Shown: piece after piece, positions 50,560 to 59,827 of the stretch
How the letters are laid out: every line of letters begins with the position of its first letter
How positions within the stretch are numbered: position 1 is the stretch's first letter
NCBI GenBank assembly: GCA_964517555.1
Contig: CAZFEF010000001.1
Span: 95,697 to 159,696 of the forward strand
Length of the DNA stretch: 64,000 nucleotides
DNA from: DAONDZ01 sp964517555
GTDB taxonomy: Bacteria; Patescibacteriota; Patescibacteriia; Patescibacteriales; UBA12465
Reading direction: 5' to 3'
Translations under genes and position numbers: made by a program
The notes under the pieces: generated by a model
Told to the model about the DNA's origin: nothing
What the model saw: only the letters and a program-made list of their open reading frames with translations
Database searches by the model: none

Positions 50560-51945
50560 TTAAGGGGCAATGATAATTAATTCAGCACTGTCATTAATAG
50601 TGGTTAAGCAAGCTCGGTCATAATTGCTATCATAGGCTACATCGTTAGCCACGGAAGCGGCATTATAATCGCCCACCAAAACAGAAACAGCCGGATTGGA
50701 AATATCAAAGACTTGCAATTCAGCGGCGCCATTAGCCGAAGAAACAAATAAGTAGGTACCGTTATTACCCAAACTAACCCCAGTGGCACTGCCGCCGATG
50801 GCCACGCTGGAATATAAAGCAGGGCTAGAAGGGGTAGTAATATTTAATAAAGCTACACTGTTAGTGCTTAAAGCTAAAGACAGAACATTGCCAGATAATG
50901 CCACGTCATTACCAGTACCATTGCCAGCGGCGTTATAGGTGCCGACCAGGCTCATGCTGGCCGGATTGGCAATATTTACTACCTGCAATTCCTGAGCCGT
51001 ATTACTGGAAGCTAAATAAGCATAGTTACCGGAAAGAGCGATTTCATTCACAGTTCCGGTCAATTGAATCGTTCCCAAAAGGCTGACAGAGGCCGGATTG
51101 CTAACATTTAAAGCTGAAAATTCGGGATCGCCGCCAGTAGCTCTTCCTAGATAAGCTACGGTGCCTAAAACGGCTACTGAATAGGCATCAGCTCCGCCAG
51201 AAGCATTGTAGCTACTAACCAAAGTCGGAGCGGCGGGATTGGAAATGTCATAAATCATCATCTCCCGGTTGCCATCGCTGCTAGCAACATAAGCGTAGTT
51301 GCCGGCAACAGCTACATCTCGAAGATTGCCAGGAATAGTAATATTACTCACTAAGGCAGGAGCGGCGGGATTGGAAATATCAATGACAGCAAAATTGGCC
51401 GTATTGGTAATTCGAACCACATAAGCATAGTTGCCCGAGACGGCTACCCGCCAACCATCATTATTGCCACTCAAATCAAGACTAGAATCTAAGGTATTAG
51501 GATTAGCCCAATTACCAATTGTCAAAGCTCGCCAATTAGTTAAAGTGGTGGACAGATTAACGGTATCGCTCCGTTGCGCATTCTCACTCCAACTGACACC
51601 AACGCTAACTGATTTTTTTTGAGAATCAATGTCGCTGATAACAATCTGCCGAGAAAAAATGCCGACAGCATCGCTTGATCCCAAGAAGCTCCAGCGACCA
51701 GAACTGGTAGCTAGACCATAAGTTCCAGCCGTTAAATTAGAAAAACTCTCAGCTTGAATGTTGCGTACCGCCTCCAATCCTTCTTCGGCCAAATAAACTG
51801 CCCGCGATCTTTTTCCGGCTAAAGCCATTCCCTCTTGGCCGTACAAAATAGCGGAGACTAGGGATAGAGATAAAATTAAAAATAAAGCACCGGCCAAAAT
51901 AGCCTCCACCAAACTAAAGCCAATTTTAATAGTTTTGTTATTCAT
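50560..51945 (-). CDS. Pseudopilin fused to an LVIVD-type beta-propeller
   Basis: 461 residues. The N-terminus is a prepilin: KIGFSLVEAILAGALFLILS (7-26) and LAEEGLEAVRNIQAES of the PilV type. From ~150 on there are about seven repeats of 40-45 residues with the LVIVD pattern: VAVSGNYAYVV ... IDISNPAAPALVS, VAVAGNYAYVAS ... YDISNPAAPTLVS, and so on. This makes a beta-propeller attached to a pilus-tip-like stem. It is a plausible adhesin presented by the pilus. Ends DSAELIIIAP. It overlaps the upstream gene by 8 bp. Confidence 0.85.
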   Translation of the reverse strand: MNNKTIKIGFSLVEAILAGALFLILSLSLVSAILYGQEGMALAGKRSRAVYLAEEGLEAVRNIQAESFSNLTAGTYGLATSSGRWSFLGSSDAVGIFSRQIVISDIDSQKKSVSVGVSWSENAQRSDTVNLSTTLTNWRALTIGNWANPNTLDSSLDLSGNNDGWRVAVSGNYAYVVRITNTANFAVIDISNPAAPALVSNITIPGNLRDVAVAGNYAYVASSDGNREMMIYDISNPAAPTLVSSYNASGGADAYSVAVLGTVAYLGRATGGDPEFSALNVSNPASVSLLGTIQLTGTVNEIALSGNYAYLASSNTAQELQVVNIANPASMSLVGTYNAAGNGTGNDVALSGNVLSLALSTNSVALLNITTPSSPALYSSVAIGGSATGVSLGNNGTYLFVSSANGAAELQVFDISNPAVSVLVGDYNAASVANDVAYDSNYDRACLTTINDSAELIIIAP

Positions 51946-52399
51946 AGTTTATCCCTCCTTGTCCGTTAATTGATAATATTCGACTCTCATTAGTATTGGA
52001 ATATAAAATCACTGTAGTGGAGGCGCTAGGCAGGCCCCAATATTTAGAGAAAACTATTTCCGAACTGGAAGCCGGCCAAACACTCTCAGGTAGATTAAAA
52101 ATTTCGTCATAACTAGTGTCCCGAGAGGCATAAGAAGCGCCGGAAAAAAGAGTCACAGTGGAAGTGCTAAGCATTACCCCCCAAGATGAATCATTATTTC
52201 CAGAACGGGACAAGCTTTGGGCTCGACGCCAAGTCTGAGACAAAATACTGGCTTGGTTGTCTAAATTGGAACGGACTTGCATATTTTGATACAAAGGAGC
52301 GGTCACGGCTACTAATAATGACAACAGGGCTAAAACTAACAAGGCTTCGACTAAAGTGAAGCCCTTGCGGTTAATAAGTTGGCTTTTAACAAAAATCAT
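51938..52399 (-). CDS. Prepilin-like protein (GspH/FimT type)
   Basis: 153 residues: leader INRKG, then FTLVEALLVLALLSLLVAVT, then RSNLDNQASILSQTWRRAQS as in GspH/FimT minor pseudopilins. Small C-terminal beta head. Two bases after the pilC gene end on the same strand. Confidence 0.87.
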   Translation of the reverse strand: MIFVKSQLINRKGFTLVEALLVLALLSLLVAVTAPLYQNMQVRSNLDNQASILSQTWRRAQSLSRSGNNDSSWGVMLSTSTVTLFSGASYASRDTSYDEIFNLPESVWPASSSEIVFSKYWGLPSASTTVILYSNTNESRILSINGQGGINYE

Positions 52400-52401
52400 A
52401 G

Positions 52402-53496
52402 TTAACCATTAAACGAACCGACTAAGCTATAAACAGGTAAGAAAATGGCAATGGCGACGGCTAACACTCCTAAGCCAACCAAAATCAACAGGATGGGCTC
52501 AATTAAAACTGCTAAATTCTTGCTAGTGCCTTCAACCTTGCTTTCATAAGCGGCACTGGTTTTAATTAAAATTCCGGGTAAGCTGCCTGAAGTTTCGGCG
52601 GCCATAATTAACTGTTTAATGGCCGGCGACCAAAAACGATTGGAATTATGCTGCTTGGAAAAAATTTCCTTGAAAGATTTTCCCTCCTCTAATCCAGCTC
52701 TGAGTTTCTCATAAAAATGGCGGTAGGCCACTACTTCGGAAGATTGAATCAAAGAATCCATTGCTTCTACTATTGGCAACCCTGATTCCAACAATGTTCC
52801 TAGAATATAGGTTCCCCGAGCTACTTCGGCCTGTTTGATAATCTTATTTATCCCCGGTACTCGTAATAATATAGCTTGACCCAAAAACTTAGTGCGCTTG
52901 AATAAAAACAAAAAGAAAAAAGAGAAAACCATCACTATTAAAACTATCGGTACAAATATCCGTCCATAACTTGACATAAAATTTCCAAACTTGATTAGCA
53001 ACAAAGTAACTATGGGCAAATCAACTTTTAAAGAATCAAATACTTGGGAAATTTTAGGTAAAACAAACCATGAGGTTCCTAGGGCCACGATTATCGCTAG
53101 GCCCAGCACAAACGAAGGATAGATCATGGCTGATCGAATTTTGCCATAGAACTCTCGTTCTTTTTGTCTTTGAGCTACTAAAACTTTAAGGTTCTCCGTT
53201 AAGTGTCCGGATTTTTCCCCGTTTCTAATCAACGATACTGCCTGCATTGAAAACATGCCCGTGCGACTAATGGCCTGCCAAAGCGGTACGCCGTTATCTA
53301 TTTCTGAAATTAAAAAGTCAACCAATTGGTTGGCTAAAGAAGAACGGCTTTCGGCTTTAATAGCTTTCAGGGCGCCATAAATATCCAATCCGGCCGACAA
53401 AAGCATGGCCAAATTTTCCAAAAAATTTTCCTTTAATTCTTTGCCAAAACCAAGACGAAATAAAGTGAAGGCAAAGGCTTGATTATTTTTTGCCAT
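52402..53496 (-). CDS. pilC: Type IV pilus inner-membrane protein PilC (GspF family)
   Basis: 364 residues: duplicated GspF domains (~20-140 and ~220-345), membrane segments ~125-150, ~170-205 and ~335-360. Motifs ENLAMLLSAGLDIYGALKAI and LGTLLESGLPIVEAMDSLI are typical. It is the platform for the PilB ATPase. It overlaps pilB by 14 bp, so they are coupled. Confidence 0.94.
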   Translation of the reverse strand: MAKNNQAFAFTLFRLGFGKELKENFLENLAMLLSAGLDIYGALKAIKAESRSSLANQLVDFLISEIDNGVPLWQAISRTGMFSMQAVSLIRNGEKSGHLTENLKVLVAQRQKEREFYGKIRSAMIYPSFVLGLAIIVALGTSWFVLPKISQVFDSLKVDLPIVTLLLIKFGNFMSSYGRIFVPIVLIVMVFSFFFLFLFKRTKFLGQAILLRVPGINKIIKQAEVARGTYILGTLLESGLPIVEAMDSLIQSSEVVAYRHFYEKLRAGLEEGKSFKEIFSKQHNSNRFWSPAIKQLIMAAETSGSLPGILIKTSAAYESKVEGTSKNLAVLIEPILLILVGLGVLAVAIAIFLPVYSLVGSFNG

Positions 53497-55156
53497 AAAT
53501 ATTGGAATTATCCGACGGTGCTTCAGCTACGCGCAAAACCTCTTCAATGGTAGTAATGCCATTTTTTACTTTATCCAAGCCATCCTCAAAGAGTGAGTGT
53601 GATCCCTGTTTTAAGGCTAATTGCCAAACCTCTTTAGAGGCCGGCCGGCGCAAAATCAAATCTTCAATCTCAGGAGTTACCTTAATTACTTCAAAGATGG
53701 CAATTCGATCTTTGTAACCGCTGTGATTGCAAGCCGGACAACCCTTGCCTGAGTATAAAGTTATGCTGGTGCCAGAAATATAAGACTTAAGGAAGGGGTA
53801 GCGAGCCAATAATTCCTTGGTTGGCACTTGACTGCTGACACGGCAGGATTCACAGACTTTGCGCACCAATCTCTGAGCAATAATTAACTCCAAAGTTGAA
53901 GCTAGAAGAAAAGGTTCAATCCCCATATCTAAAAGTCGCGGTATGGTAGTAGCGGCATCATTGGCATGAAAAGTAGATAGTAGCAAATGGCCAGTCAAGG
54001 CGGCGTTTACTCCGATTTCCGCGGTTTCTTGATCCCGAATTTCGCCCACCAAGATAATATCCGGGTCTTGGCGGACAATTGACTTCAGGCCTTTAGCAAA
54101 GGTCAGGTTAGTTTGAGGATTGACCTGGATTTGGTTGATGCCTAAAACCTTGTACTCTACTGGGTCTTCAATGGTAGTGATATTAACCTCGGGACGATTG
54201 AGCCGTCTTAGCAAAGAATAGAGGGTAGTGGTTTTACCTGATCCAGTGGGCCCAACCACCAAGATCATACCGAAAGGCATCTCTGATGATTTAGCCAACA
54301 ATTCCTGATCAGCGTCGCTTAGCCCTAAATCACTCAAGTTAAAACCGCGAATATATTGGGCCAGGATGCGGATAACTATTTTTTCCCCGGTAACAGTCGG
54401 AACAATTGATACCCGTAGATCGATTATCTGATCACCATGAGTATAGCGAATGGATCCATCTTGAGCACTGTAATGTTCATCGGTTCGCAAACGACTTTGA
54501 ACCTTTATCCGGTTTAAAATATTATCAAAAAACTCTAGGGGAATCCGACCGGCCTCCTGCAAAACGCCATCGATACGAAAACGGACCAAGACCTCATTGA
54601 TTTCTGGTTCAAAATGAATATCAGAAGTACGATAGTTAATGGCATCGACTAAAATTTCATCAATAATCTCCGGGGCGACTCGTTTACCGCTTTTGATAAT
54701 ATCAGCGAAGCGGGTATTTAAGGCCTGACGATAATGTCCCAAAGCGGATTCAATATCTTCCGACAAAGAATAAAGCAAACGAAGCTCCTTACCCTTAAAC
54801 AAAGGGGCTAATGCGGGTTTAATCTCCTGGTTTTGCGGTTGGTCCGTGGTAATAAACACTTGCTTTTCATTTTCGCCAAAAAATACAACGCGCAATTCCT
54901 TGCCTAAATTTTCCGGAATTTTTTTAACCTGCTCCGGACTGGGTATATTAGAGTTTAAATCAGCATAAGGAACCTGATAATACTCAGCCACAGCTTGGCC
55001 GAGAAGATCATTACTTAAAATCTCTTCACTTAGCAAATAATCAATGAGATTCAATCGATTTTTTTGAGCATAAGTTTCAGCGCGCTTCATATCGCCGACC
55101 GAAACATAACTCTCTTCAATAAGAATCTTCTTGATCAAATTAATATCCAAGGACAT
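53483..55156 (-). CDS. pilB: Type IV pilus assembly ATPase PilB (GspE family)
   Basis: 557 residues: N-terminal MshEN domain (~10-150), then ATPase with Walker A GPTGSGKTTTL (~295-305), Asp box, Walker B (DPDIILVGEIRDQETAEI), His box, and a C-terminal zinc motif (CESC ... CPACNHSGYKDR). It powers pilus extension. No retraction ATPase PilT is seen in this window. First gene of the leftward pilus operon after a receiver gene at 55177 (20 bp). Confidence 0.95.
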   Translation of the reverse strand: MSLDINLIKKILIEESYVSVGDMKRAETYAQKNRLNLIDYLLSEEILSNDLLGQAVAEYYQVPYADLNSNIPSPEQVKKIPENLGKELRVVFFGENEKQVFITTDQPQNQEIKPALAPLFKGKELRLLYSLSEDIESALGHYRQALNTRFADIIKSGKRVAPEIIDEILVDAINYRTSDIHFEPEINEVLVRFRIDGVLQEAGRIPLEFFDNILNRIKVQSRLRTDEHYSAQDGSIRYTHGDQIIDLRVSIVPTVTGEKIVIRILAQYIRGFNLSDLGLSDADQELLAKSSEMPFGMILVVGPTGSGKTTTLYSLLRRLNRPEVNITTIEDPVEYKVLGINQIQVNPQTNLTFAKGLKSIVRQDPDIILVGEIRDQETAEIGVNAALTGHLLLSTFHANDAATTIPRLLDMGIEPFLLASTLELIIAQRLVRKVCESCRVSSQVPTKELLARYPFLKSYISGTSITLYSGKGCPACNHSGYKDRIAIFEVIKVTPEIEDLILRRPASKEVWQLALKQGSHSLFEDGLDKVKNGITTIEEVLRVAEAPSDNSNIYGKK

Positions 55157-55176
55157 GGGATTTGATATTTTATGAT

Positions 55177-55548
55177 TTATTTAATAATTTTTTGAACCCG
55201 AGCGACGATTTCGCTGATAGGGGTATTGGATTTAATGATGTAATCAGTTGCCCCTAGGGCCGTAGCCCGCTTAATATCCTCAGCTTGGCCCAAGTTAGAC
55301 GAAACCAAAACCGGGGTAGTTATCCTCTGCTCCTTCATTCTTTCTAGAACGCCAAAACCATCCAAGCGAGGCATAATTAAATCTAAAAGCAATAAATCAA
55401 ACGGCTCTTCAGTCATTTTCTTGACTGCCTCCTCACCATTGATGGCGATATTCACTTGATAACCCAATTTGGTTAATTTTAGCTCTAAGGCTCGCGCGAT
55501 AGAATTTTCATCTTCGGCGATTAATATCCTTTTTCCGGTACCGGCCAT
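55177..55548 (-). CDS. Receiver-only response regulator before pilB
   Basis: 123 residues, single REC domain: E12/D13, D56 (LLLLDLIMPRLDG), Lys near 105. No output domain. It lies immediately upstream of pilB on the same strand with its own promoter, so the pilus motor might be its target. A TGCTATAAT box is at 55579-55587. Confidence 0.9.
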   Translation of the reverse strand: MAGTGKRILIAEDENSIARALELKLTKLGYQVNIAINGEEAVKKMTEEPFDLLLLDLIMPRLDGFGVLERMKEQRITTPVLVSSNLGQAEDIKRATALGATDYIIKSNTPISEIVARVQKIIK

Positions 55549-55578
55549 AGTATATTTTAAAATATATTAGATAAGTAT

Positions 55579-55587
55579 ATTATAGCA
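55579..55587 (-). promoter_or_regulatory. Extended -10 promoter of the pilus operon
   Basis: Minus strand TGCTATAAT (TATAAT at 55579-55584), about 30 bp before the receiver gene that precedes pilB. Confidence 0.6.
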
Positions 55588-55626
55588 TGATTTGCCAAAA
55601 TAGAAAAATAGTTCCCCCACCTTTAC

Positions 55627-56907
55627 CTACCAAGAAAAACGTTCAAAATGGATCCGAGAACGAGGCACTCGTAAACTGACCAAATCTGCCCGAACGGATT
55701 GAGACATCGCCGGCGGACCGCAGAGATAGAAATCGCGTTCCAAGTAATCGGGGACGAGTTTTTTTAACTTGTCGACATTTAGCCGACCATCAGTAGCGCT
55801 AAAAATGTAATGCCAAGGATGTTTGCTGCCGACCAAAAGCTCGGTGATCTCCTTCCGGAAGACCGCCTCAGTCTCATTGTGAAAACAACTAATACCCACC
55901 AAATCAATTCGCTGTTTTAAAGCCTCATCCAGCAAAGCCCTAATGGGAGTAACCCCAACTCCGCCAGCTACCAAAGCAATTTTGTTAGTCCTGGCGTTTT
56001 CTAAAGTGAAACGACCATAGGGCCCTTCGAGAATTAAATAATCACCAACTTTAATTTTATCCTTAAGATCAAAAGTGAAATCCCCTAAAGCCTTAATAGT
56101 CAGGCGTAGATTCTGGCCATCATAGCTTTTCGAAAAAGAAAAAGGATGGGCCTGAAAAGCAAAACGATTCAAAAAACGGACTACGACAAATTGCCCGGCC
56201 TTGAACTTATAGGCCGACAAAAGTCGACCAGAAATATACACGGAGACTACTTGGTCATTTTCCAAAACTATGCGCTCCACTCGAAAACGATGAGAATAAA
56301 AAAGCCACAATGGTTTCAATAGTCTAAAAATTAAAAGCGGCAAGATAAAAATAACATAAAGCCCTAAAAAGTAGGCGGCAAACCATCGGTTCTGCAAATT
56401 GTAGCCCACCTCAAATTGATGCGCGTAGGCCAAAATCACGGCCGCATAAACCAAGAGATGAACGAAATACCACTTTTCATAACGCACTTTGCCCTTAGCG
56501 AAAGCTAGTGATAAAATAACCACCAAAATAAAAATGATCGTCGCCAAGAAAGCGGCCGGCAAATCTTCGGAGGTCAGAAATCTAAGTAGTTGCCCCACTA
56601 TCCCCCGTCCGCTAAAAGCGGAGTAGGAAATTAAAAGAAAAAGCGGGTGAAGTAAAATAAAAATTAATGATAAAAAACCGTTGAGATGGTGAATAAAAAA
56701 TAATCGATCAAGACCGAAAACTCTTTCCAATAAACCAAAACGAGAAATGAACAATAATTGCCACAGCACAAAATAAACAGCCAAGAGGCCACATAGTCTT
56801 CCCCAAGCTAAAAAAGAAAAATCACTCGGATTATTAATAATCCAAAAATAGACTATTACCGCCAAGTTTAAAACAAAAAAAATAATAAAGGCAATTTTTT
56901 TAATCAT
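55627..56907 (-). CDS. Ferric-reductase-like transmembrane flavoprotein
   Basis: 426 residues. Six membrane segments in the first ~200 residues with His at positions fitting heme ligands (FIHHLNGFLSLIFILLHPL, ~71-89; FVHLLVYAAVILAYAHQF, ~148-165). Then an FAD-binding barrel (QAHPFSFSKS, ~253-262) and an NAD(P) domain (VAGGVGVTPIRALL, ~313-326; CGPPAMSQSV near the end). It moves electrons from NAD(P)H across the membrane to an unknown acceptor. Standing alone. Confidence 0.88.
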   Translation of the reverse strand: MIKKIAFIIFFVLNLAVIVYFWIINNPSDFSFLAWGRLCGLLAVYFVLWQLLFISRFGLLERVFGLDRLFFIHHLNGFLSLIFILLHPLFLLISYSAFSGRGIVGQLLRFLTSEDLPAAFLATIIFILVVILSLAFAKGKVRYEKWYFVHLLVYAAVILAYAHQFEVGYNLQNRWFAAYFLGLYVIFILPLLIFRLLKPLWLFYSHRFRVERIVLENDQVVSVYISGRLLSAYKFKAGQFVVVRFLNRFAFQAHPFSFSKSYDGQNLRLTIKALGDFTFDLKDKIKVGDYLILEGPYGRFTLENARTNKIALVAGGVGVTPIRALLDEALKQRIDLVGISCFHNETEAVFRKEITELLVGSKHPWHYIFSATDGRLNVDKLKKLVPDYLERDFYLCGPPAMSQSVRADLVSLRVPRSRIHFERFSW

Positions 56908-56943
56908 ACGATCATAATTTTATCTAGAAACCACTCATAAGTC

Positions 56944-56969
56944 AAAGCCCCCGAAAAATCGAGGGCTTT
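56944..56969. terminator. Terminator between Cys-rich gene and flavoprotein
   Basis: AAAGCCCCCG ... CGAGGGCTTT around a short A-rich loop. On the minus strand it follows the Cys-rich gene. Confidence 0.75.
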
Positions 56970-56990
56970 GAGACGGTCTATATTGTAACC

Positions 56991-57128
56991 TTATTCGCTT
57001 TTCTTCTCCTGACAACCGCATTGACAATCCTCAGAGCATTCACAGCAATAAACACAGAAATCGTTATTGCAGGAACATTGGTTATTATCATTCAAGGGCA
57101 AACCGCACTTACTGCAAGTTTTTTCCAT
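56991..57128 (-). CDS. Cys-rich 45-residue protein, possible metallothionein-like
   Basis: Found by hand: ATG at 57128, TAA at 56991-56993. 11 of 45 residues are Cys: C5-x2-C8, C18-x-C20, C25-x2-C28-C29-x-C31, C35-x-C37-x-C39. It starts MEKTCSKCGLPL (a zinc-ribbon-like knuckle) and ends QCGCQEKKSE. A soluble metal-binding mini-protein is the simplest reading. It has its own terminator. I know no exact family. Confidence 0.6.
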   Translation of the reverse strand: MEKTCSKCGLPLNDNNQCSCNNDFCVYCCECSEDCQCGCQEKKSE

Positions 57129-57193
57129 AAAATTATACTTAATTTTAATACCAGCATTATAGGATAAAAATAACTATTTGGCAATAGCGCAAA

Positions 57194-58345
57194 TTACCCC
57201 TTGATCTGCCTCTTGGCCTCAACTAAAGCCTTTTTTAATTCCACCATTTTCAATTCACGACCGACCATTAATTCGTTAATTTTCTCAATATCTCGCTTTT
57301 GTTTTAATAACTCCGCATCTCGTTGCCGCCGCGAAGAGATATCTCGACCACTACCCACCAACCCAACTATTTCTCCCTGAGCGTCTTTGAGCAAGGAGTT
57401 ATTAAGCTCGCAAGGAATGACTTTTTTATTCTTAGCAACCAAATCAATCTCCATAGAACAAAAGCCATCGCGGTAGACCTTTTCCACCACTCCACTCCAG
57501 AGACGGTGATCAGCGGCCCTAAATAATTTGTAGTAATCGAAGGACATGAGCTCCTCGGTATTATAGCCCAAAACCTGGCTTAAAGATTTATTTCCCAAAA
57601 TACACTTACCTTCACGATTAAAAACATAGAAAAAATCCGGCAAAGAATCGATCATGTTCTTGGTCAGTCTTTCGCTATCCTCTACTTTTTGCCTTCCAAC
57701 CGATCGACTACGATAATAGAGAAAAACTATCAAAACAAAAATATAAACTACGGCCACTCCGGCTACCGCATAAACCCTCAATAGCCAAAGATTGCTCAAG
57801 AAAAAGCTATAATCAATATCTGCCCCGATCACTCCGACTAATTGGTTGTCACTAAAACTTCTAATTGGCTTGAAATAAGACAAGAAGGTGCCATATTCGT
57901 CAGTATAGGGCCCGACCACTATCGGTCGCCCGAAATTAAACACATCATAAATTTCCTGAGGAGGTTCGAGATAGGTAGTTCCCGGTGGGCTATAGCGCTG
58001 GTGATCAACGGGCAACGAATCAACCAAAAATATAATCTGATTACCCTCTTTGGACATGATATAAATCGAATCCAACCCCATATCCCCAAACAAAGATCCA
58101 ATTTTTAGCAGCTGCTCCTTTAATCGCAAATAATCAACCGAATCATCCACAGAATAATCCTGTGCTTGATTTTTCACTCTCTCCGGATTGATGGCCGCCA
58201 AAGAGATGTCCATGGCATGAGAGAGGTCATTTTGGAAACTACGATTTTTAAACCGATTGACTGCCATGACCGCTACTACGGCTAATAATAAAAACAGCAA
58301 AGAGAGTAATAATAATTGTCGGATAAAAATGCGTCGAGAAATCAT
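57194..58345 (-). CDS. Membrane sensor protein with Cache-like and PAS domains, no output domain
   Basis: 383 residues: membrane segment (~10-29), extracytoplasmic Cache/PDC-like sensor (~30-185; GTTYLEPPQEIYDVFNFG, GVIGADIDYSF), membrane segment (~190-212), PAS domain (~225-340, DSLPDFFYVFNREGKCILGN), then a short coiled coil to the end. No HisKA, GGDEF or other output. Either it signals through its coiled coil to a separate partner, or an output domain was lost. Standing alone between terminators. Confidence 0.8.
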   Translation of the reverse strand: MISRRIFIRQLLLLSLLFLLLAVVAVMAVNRFKNRSFQNDLSHAMDISLAAINPERVKNQAQDYSVDDSVDYLRLKEQLLKIGSLFGDMGLDSIYIMSKEGNQIIFLVDSLPVDHQRYSPPGTTYLEPPQEIYDVFNFGRPIVVGPYTDEYGTFLSYFKPIRSFSDNQLVGVIGADIDYSFFLSNLWLLRVYAVAGVAVVYIFVLIVFLYYRSRSVGRQKVEDSERLTKNMIDSLPDFFYVFNREGKCILGNKSLSQVLGYNTEELMSFDYYKLFRAADHRLWSGVVEKVYRDGFCSMEIDLVAKNKKVIPCELNNSLLKDAQGEIVGLVGSGRDISSRRQRDAELLKQKRDIEKINELMVGRELKMVELKKALVEAKRQIKG

Positions 58346-58413
58346 TGGCGTAAAAATTAATTATACTAGAAATAGTATACTATTTTTTATCTATTTAGTC
58401 TAACTCAAAAATT

Positions 58414-58440
58414 AAAAAGGATCACTTAAAGCGATCCTTT
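58414..58440 (-). terminator. Terminator overlapping the end of rdgB
   Basis: Minus strand AAAGGATCGC, loop, GTGATCCTTTTT. The stop codon of rdgB lies in the hairpin. Confidence 0.8.
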
Positions 58441-59028
58441 CTGCAAAAATTCAATAGCCCTTCTAAACGCCTGGCCCCGATGGTTAATGGCCATTAATTC
58501 TTTAGGGTCATGCTCGGCATTAGTGCTCTGATAATCAAAATCAGCCGCTAAAAATATTGGCGCATAGCCGAAACTTTTATCCCCACAGGGCTTCAGGGCT
58601 ATTTTCCCCTCCCAAGCTCCAAAAACTGTTTCCATCACCTTAGTTCGGGGATCATAGATAGCCACTGCGCAAACATAACGAGCATTACGTTCCTCGAGCG
58701 GCACCCCTTCAAGTTCGTTTAACAATTTGGAAATATTATCACGATCATTACCCGTGCCGGCATATCGAGCAGAATAGACTCCGGGTTGACCATCCAAAGC
58801 TCCAACCTCTAATCCGCTATCATCTCCTAAAGATAACAAACCGAAATGATCTCCGGCGATCCTTGCTTTAAGCTGGGCGTTACCGGCAAAAGTATCGGCA
58901 TCTTCAATGATTTCCAAAACTTCATCGAACTCAAACAAAAATCGAGGATTAAAGTCAGATCCCTGAAATATCTCCTCAATTTCCCTGGCCTTACCGCGAT
59001 TATAAGTGGCGATTAATATATCTTTCAT
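58426..59028 (-). CDS. rdgB: Non-canonical purine NTP pyrophosphatase (Ham1/RdgB)
   Basis: 200 residues, normal length. ATYNRGKAREIEEIF (8-22), LGDDSGLEVGALDGQPGVYSARYAG (the family's catalytic core, ~67-91), CGDKSFGYAPIFLA and MAINHRGQAFRRAIEFL near the end. It hydrolyses dITP and XTP to keep them out of DNA. It ends in a terminator. Confidence 0.95.
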   Translation of the reverse strand: MKDILIATYNRGKAREIEEIFQGSDFNPRFLFEFDEVLEIIEDADTFAGNAQLKARIAGDHFGLLSLGDDSGLEVGALDGQPGVYSARYAGTGNDRDNISKLLNELEGVPLEERNARYVCAVAIYDPRTKVMETVFGAWEGKIALKPCGDKSFGYAPIFLAADFDYQSTNAEHDPKELMAINHRGQAFRRAIEFLQKGSL

Positions 59029-59067
59029 ATACTTAAATATACCGGTTCATTACTCGTTGGTCAAATT

Positions 59068-59094
59068 AAAAAGAGAGCCTTGCTCTCTTCTTTT
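59068..59094 (-). terminator. Terminator
   Basis: Minus strand: GAGAGC, loop AAG, GCTCTC, then T5. It lies just after the stop of the gene at 59095. Confidence 0.8.
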
Positions 59095-59811
59095 TTATTT
59101 TTGGCAGCCATAAACTACCAGATCTTTTAATGACAAATGATCAAATAACTTCTCGGCGCGATGATACGAATAATGTCTGAATAGAAAATCAGACACCGAT
59201 TTTGCTTTAAATCTCTTTAATGGATCGCTCCGGGAAAGGCCAGCGTCATCATTCTCGAAAAAATAGTTGTACATCGGCCGCAAGATTGAATAAAGGGCAT
59301 CTTCTTTGGATTCGCTATAATCAATTGATTCCGATTTCTTCCACTGATGCCCGCAATCAGAGCAATGGTTGACCCCGCTAGTACCCGTTTTGCCAGAGAC
59401 AGAACCAAAACCGAGGGAAAAACTACCACTGACGCTGCCGGAAACATCGGCAATCTTATCAACTATTTTCTTTCTGTGACACAAGGGGCAACTAGAATTA
59501 CGTTCATTAACTTCATTGCGACTCTTCTCCCTAATTTGCCTGCTTAAATTATCAACCATCTTTTCCAATTCAGCTGCTTCTCGTAGTAACCATTCTGGCT
59601 CTTTTGCTTTTGGCAATTTAATCCCCAGGTAATAGCAACAAATCAAAACACCGATCAAGATAACCAGAGACAGAAAACTGATAGCTGCCCAGTGGAGAAA
59701 ATTAACTCCTAAAATGAACATACAGCCAACCGTTGTTATTATGACGGCTACAGATACAAAAATGGCAATACGGATTTTTTGTTTTCTCTGTTTTTTTTCA
59801 ACGTAACTCAT
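59095..59811 (-). CDS. Membrane protein with zinc-ribbon-like cytosolic domain
   Basis: 238 residues. Two membrane segments (~15-35, ~38-60), a coiled coil (~75-100), then CPLCHRKK (~108) and CSDCGHQWK (~150) forming a zinc-ribbon pair around a Ser/Gly-rich loop (SGSVSGSFSLGFGSVSGK). C-terminal helical part. Topology puts the zinc domain in the cytoplasm. No family recognised. Confidence 0.55.
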   Translation of the reverse strand: MSYVEKKQRKQKIRIAIFVSVAVIITTVGCMFILGVNFLHWAAISFLSLVILIGVLICCYYLGIKLPKAKEPEWLLREAAELEKMVDNLSRQIREKSRNEVNERNSSCPLCHRKKIVDKIADVSGSVSGSFSLGFGSVSGKTGTSGVNHCSDCGHQWKKSESIDYSESKEDALYSILRPMYNYFFENDDAGLSRSDPLKRFKAKSVSDFLFRHYSYHRAEKLFDHLSLKDLVVYGCQK

Positions 59812-59827
59812 GATAAACTCATTTTAA

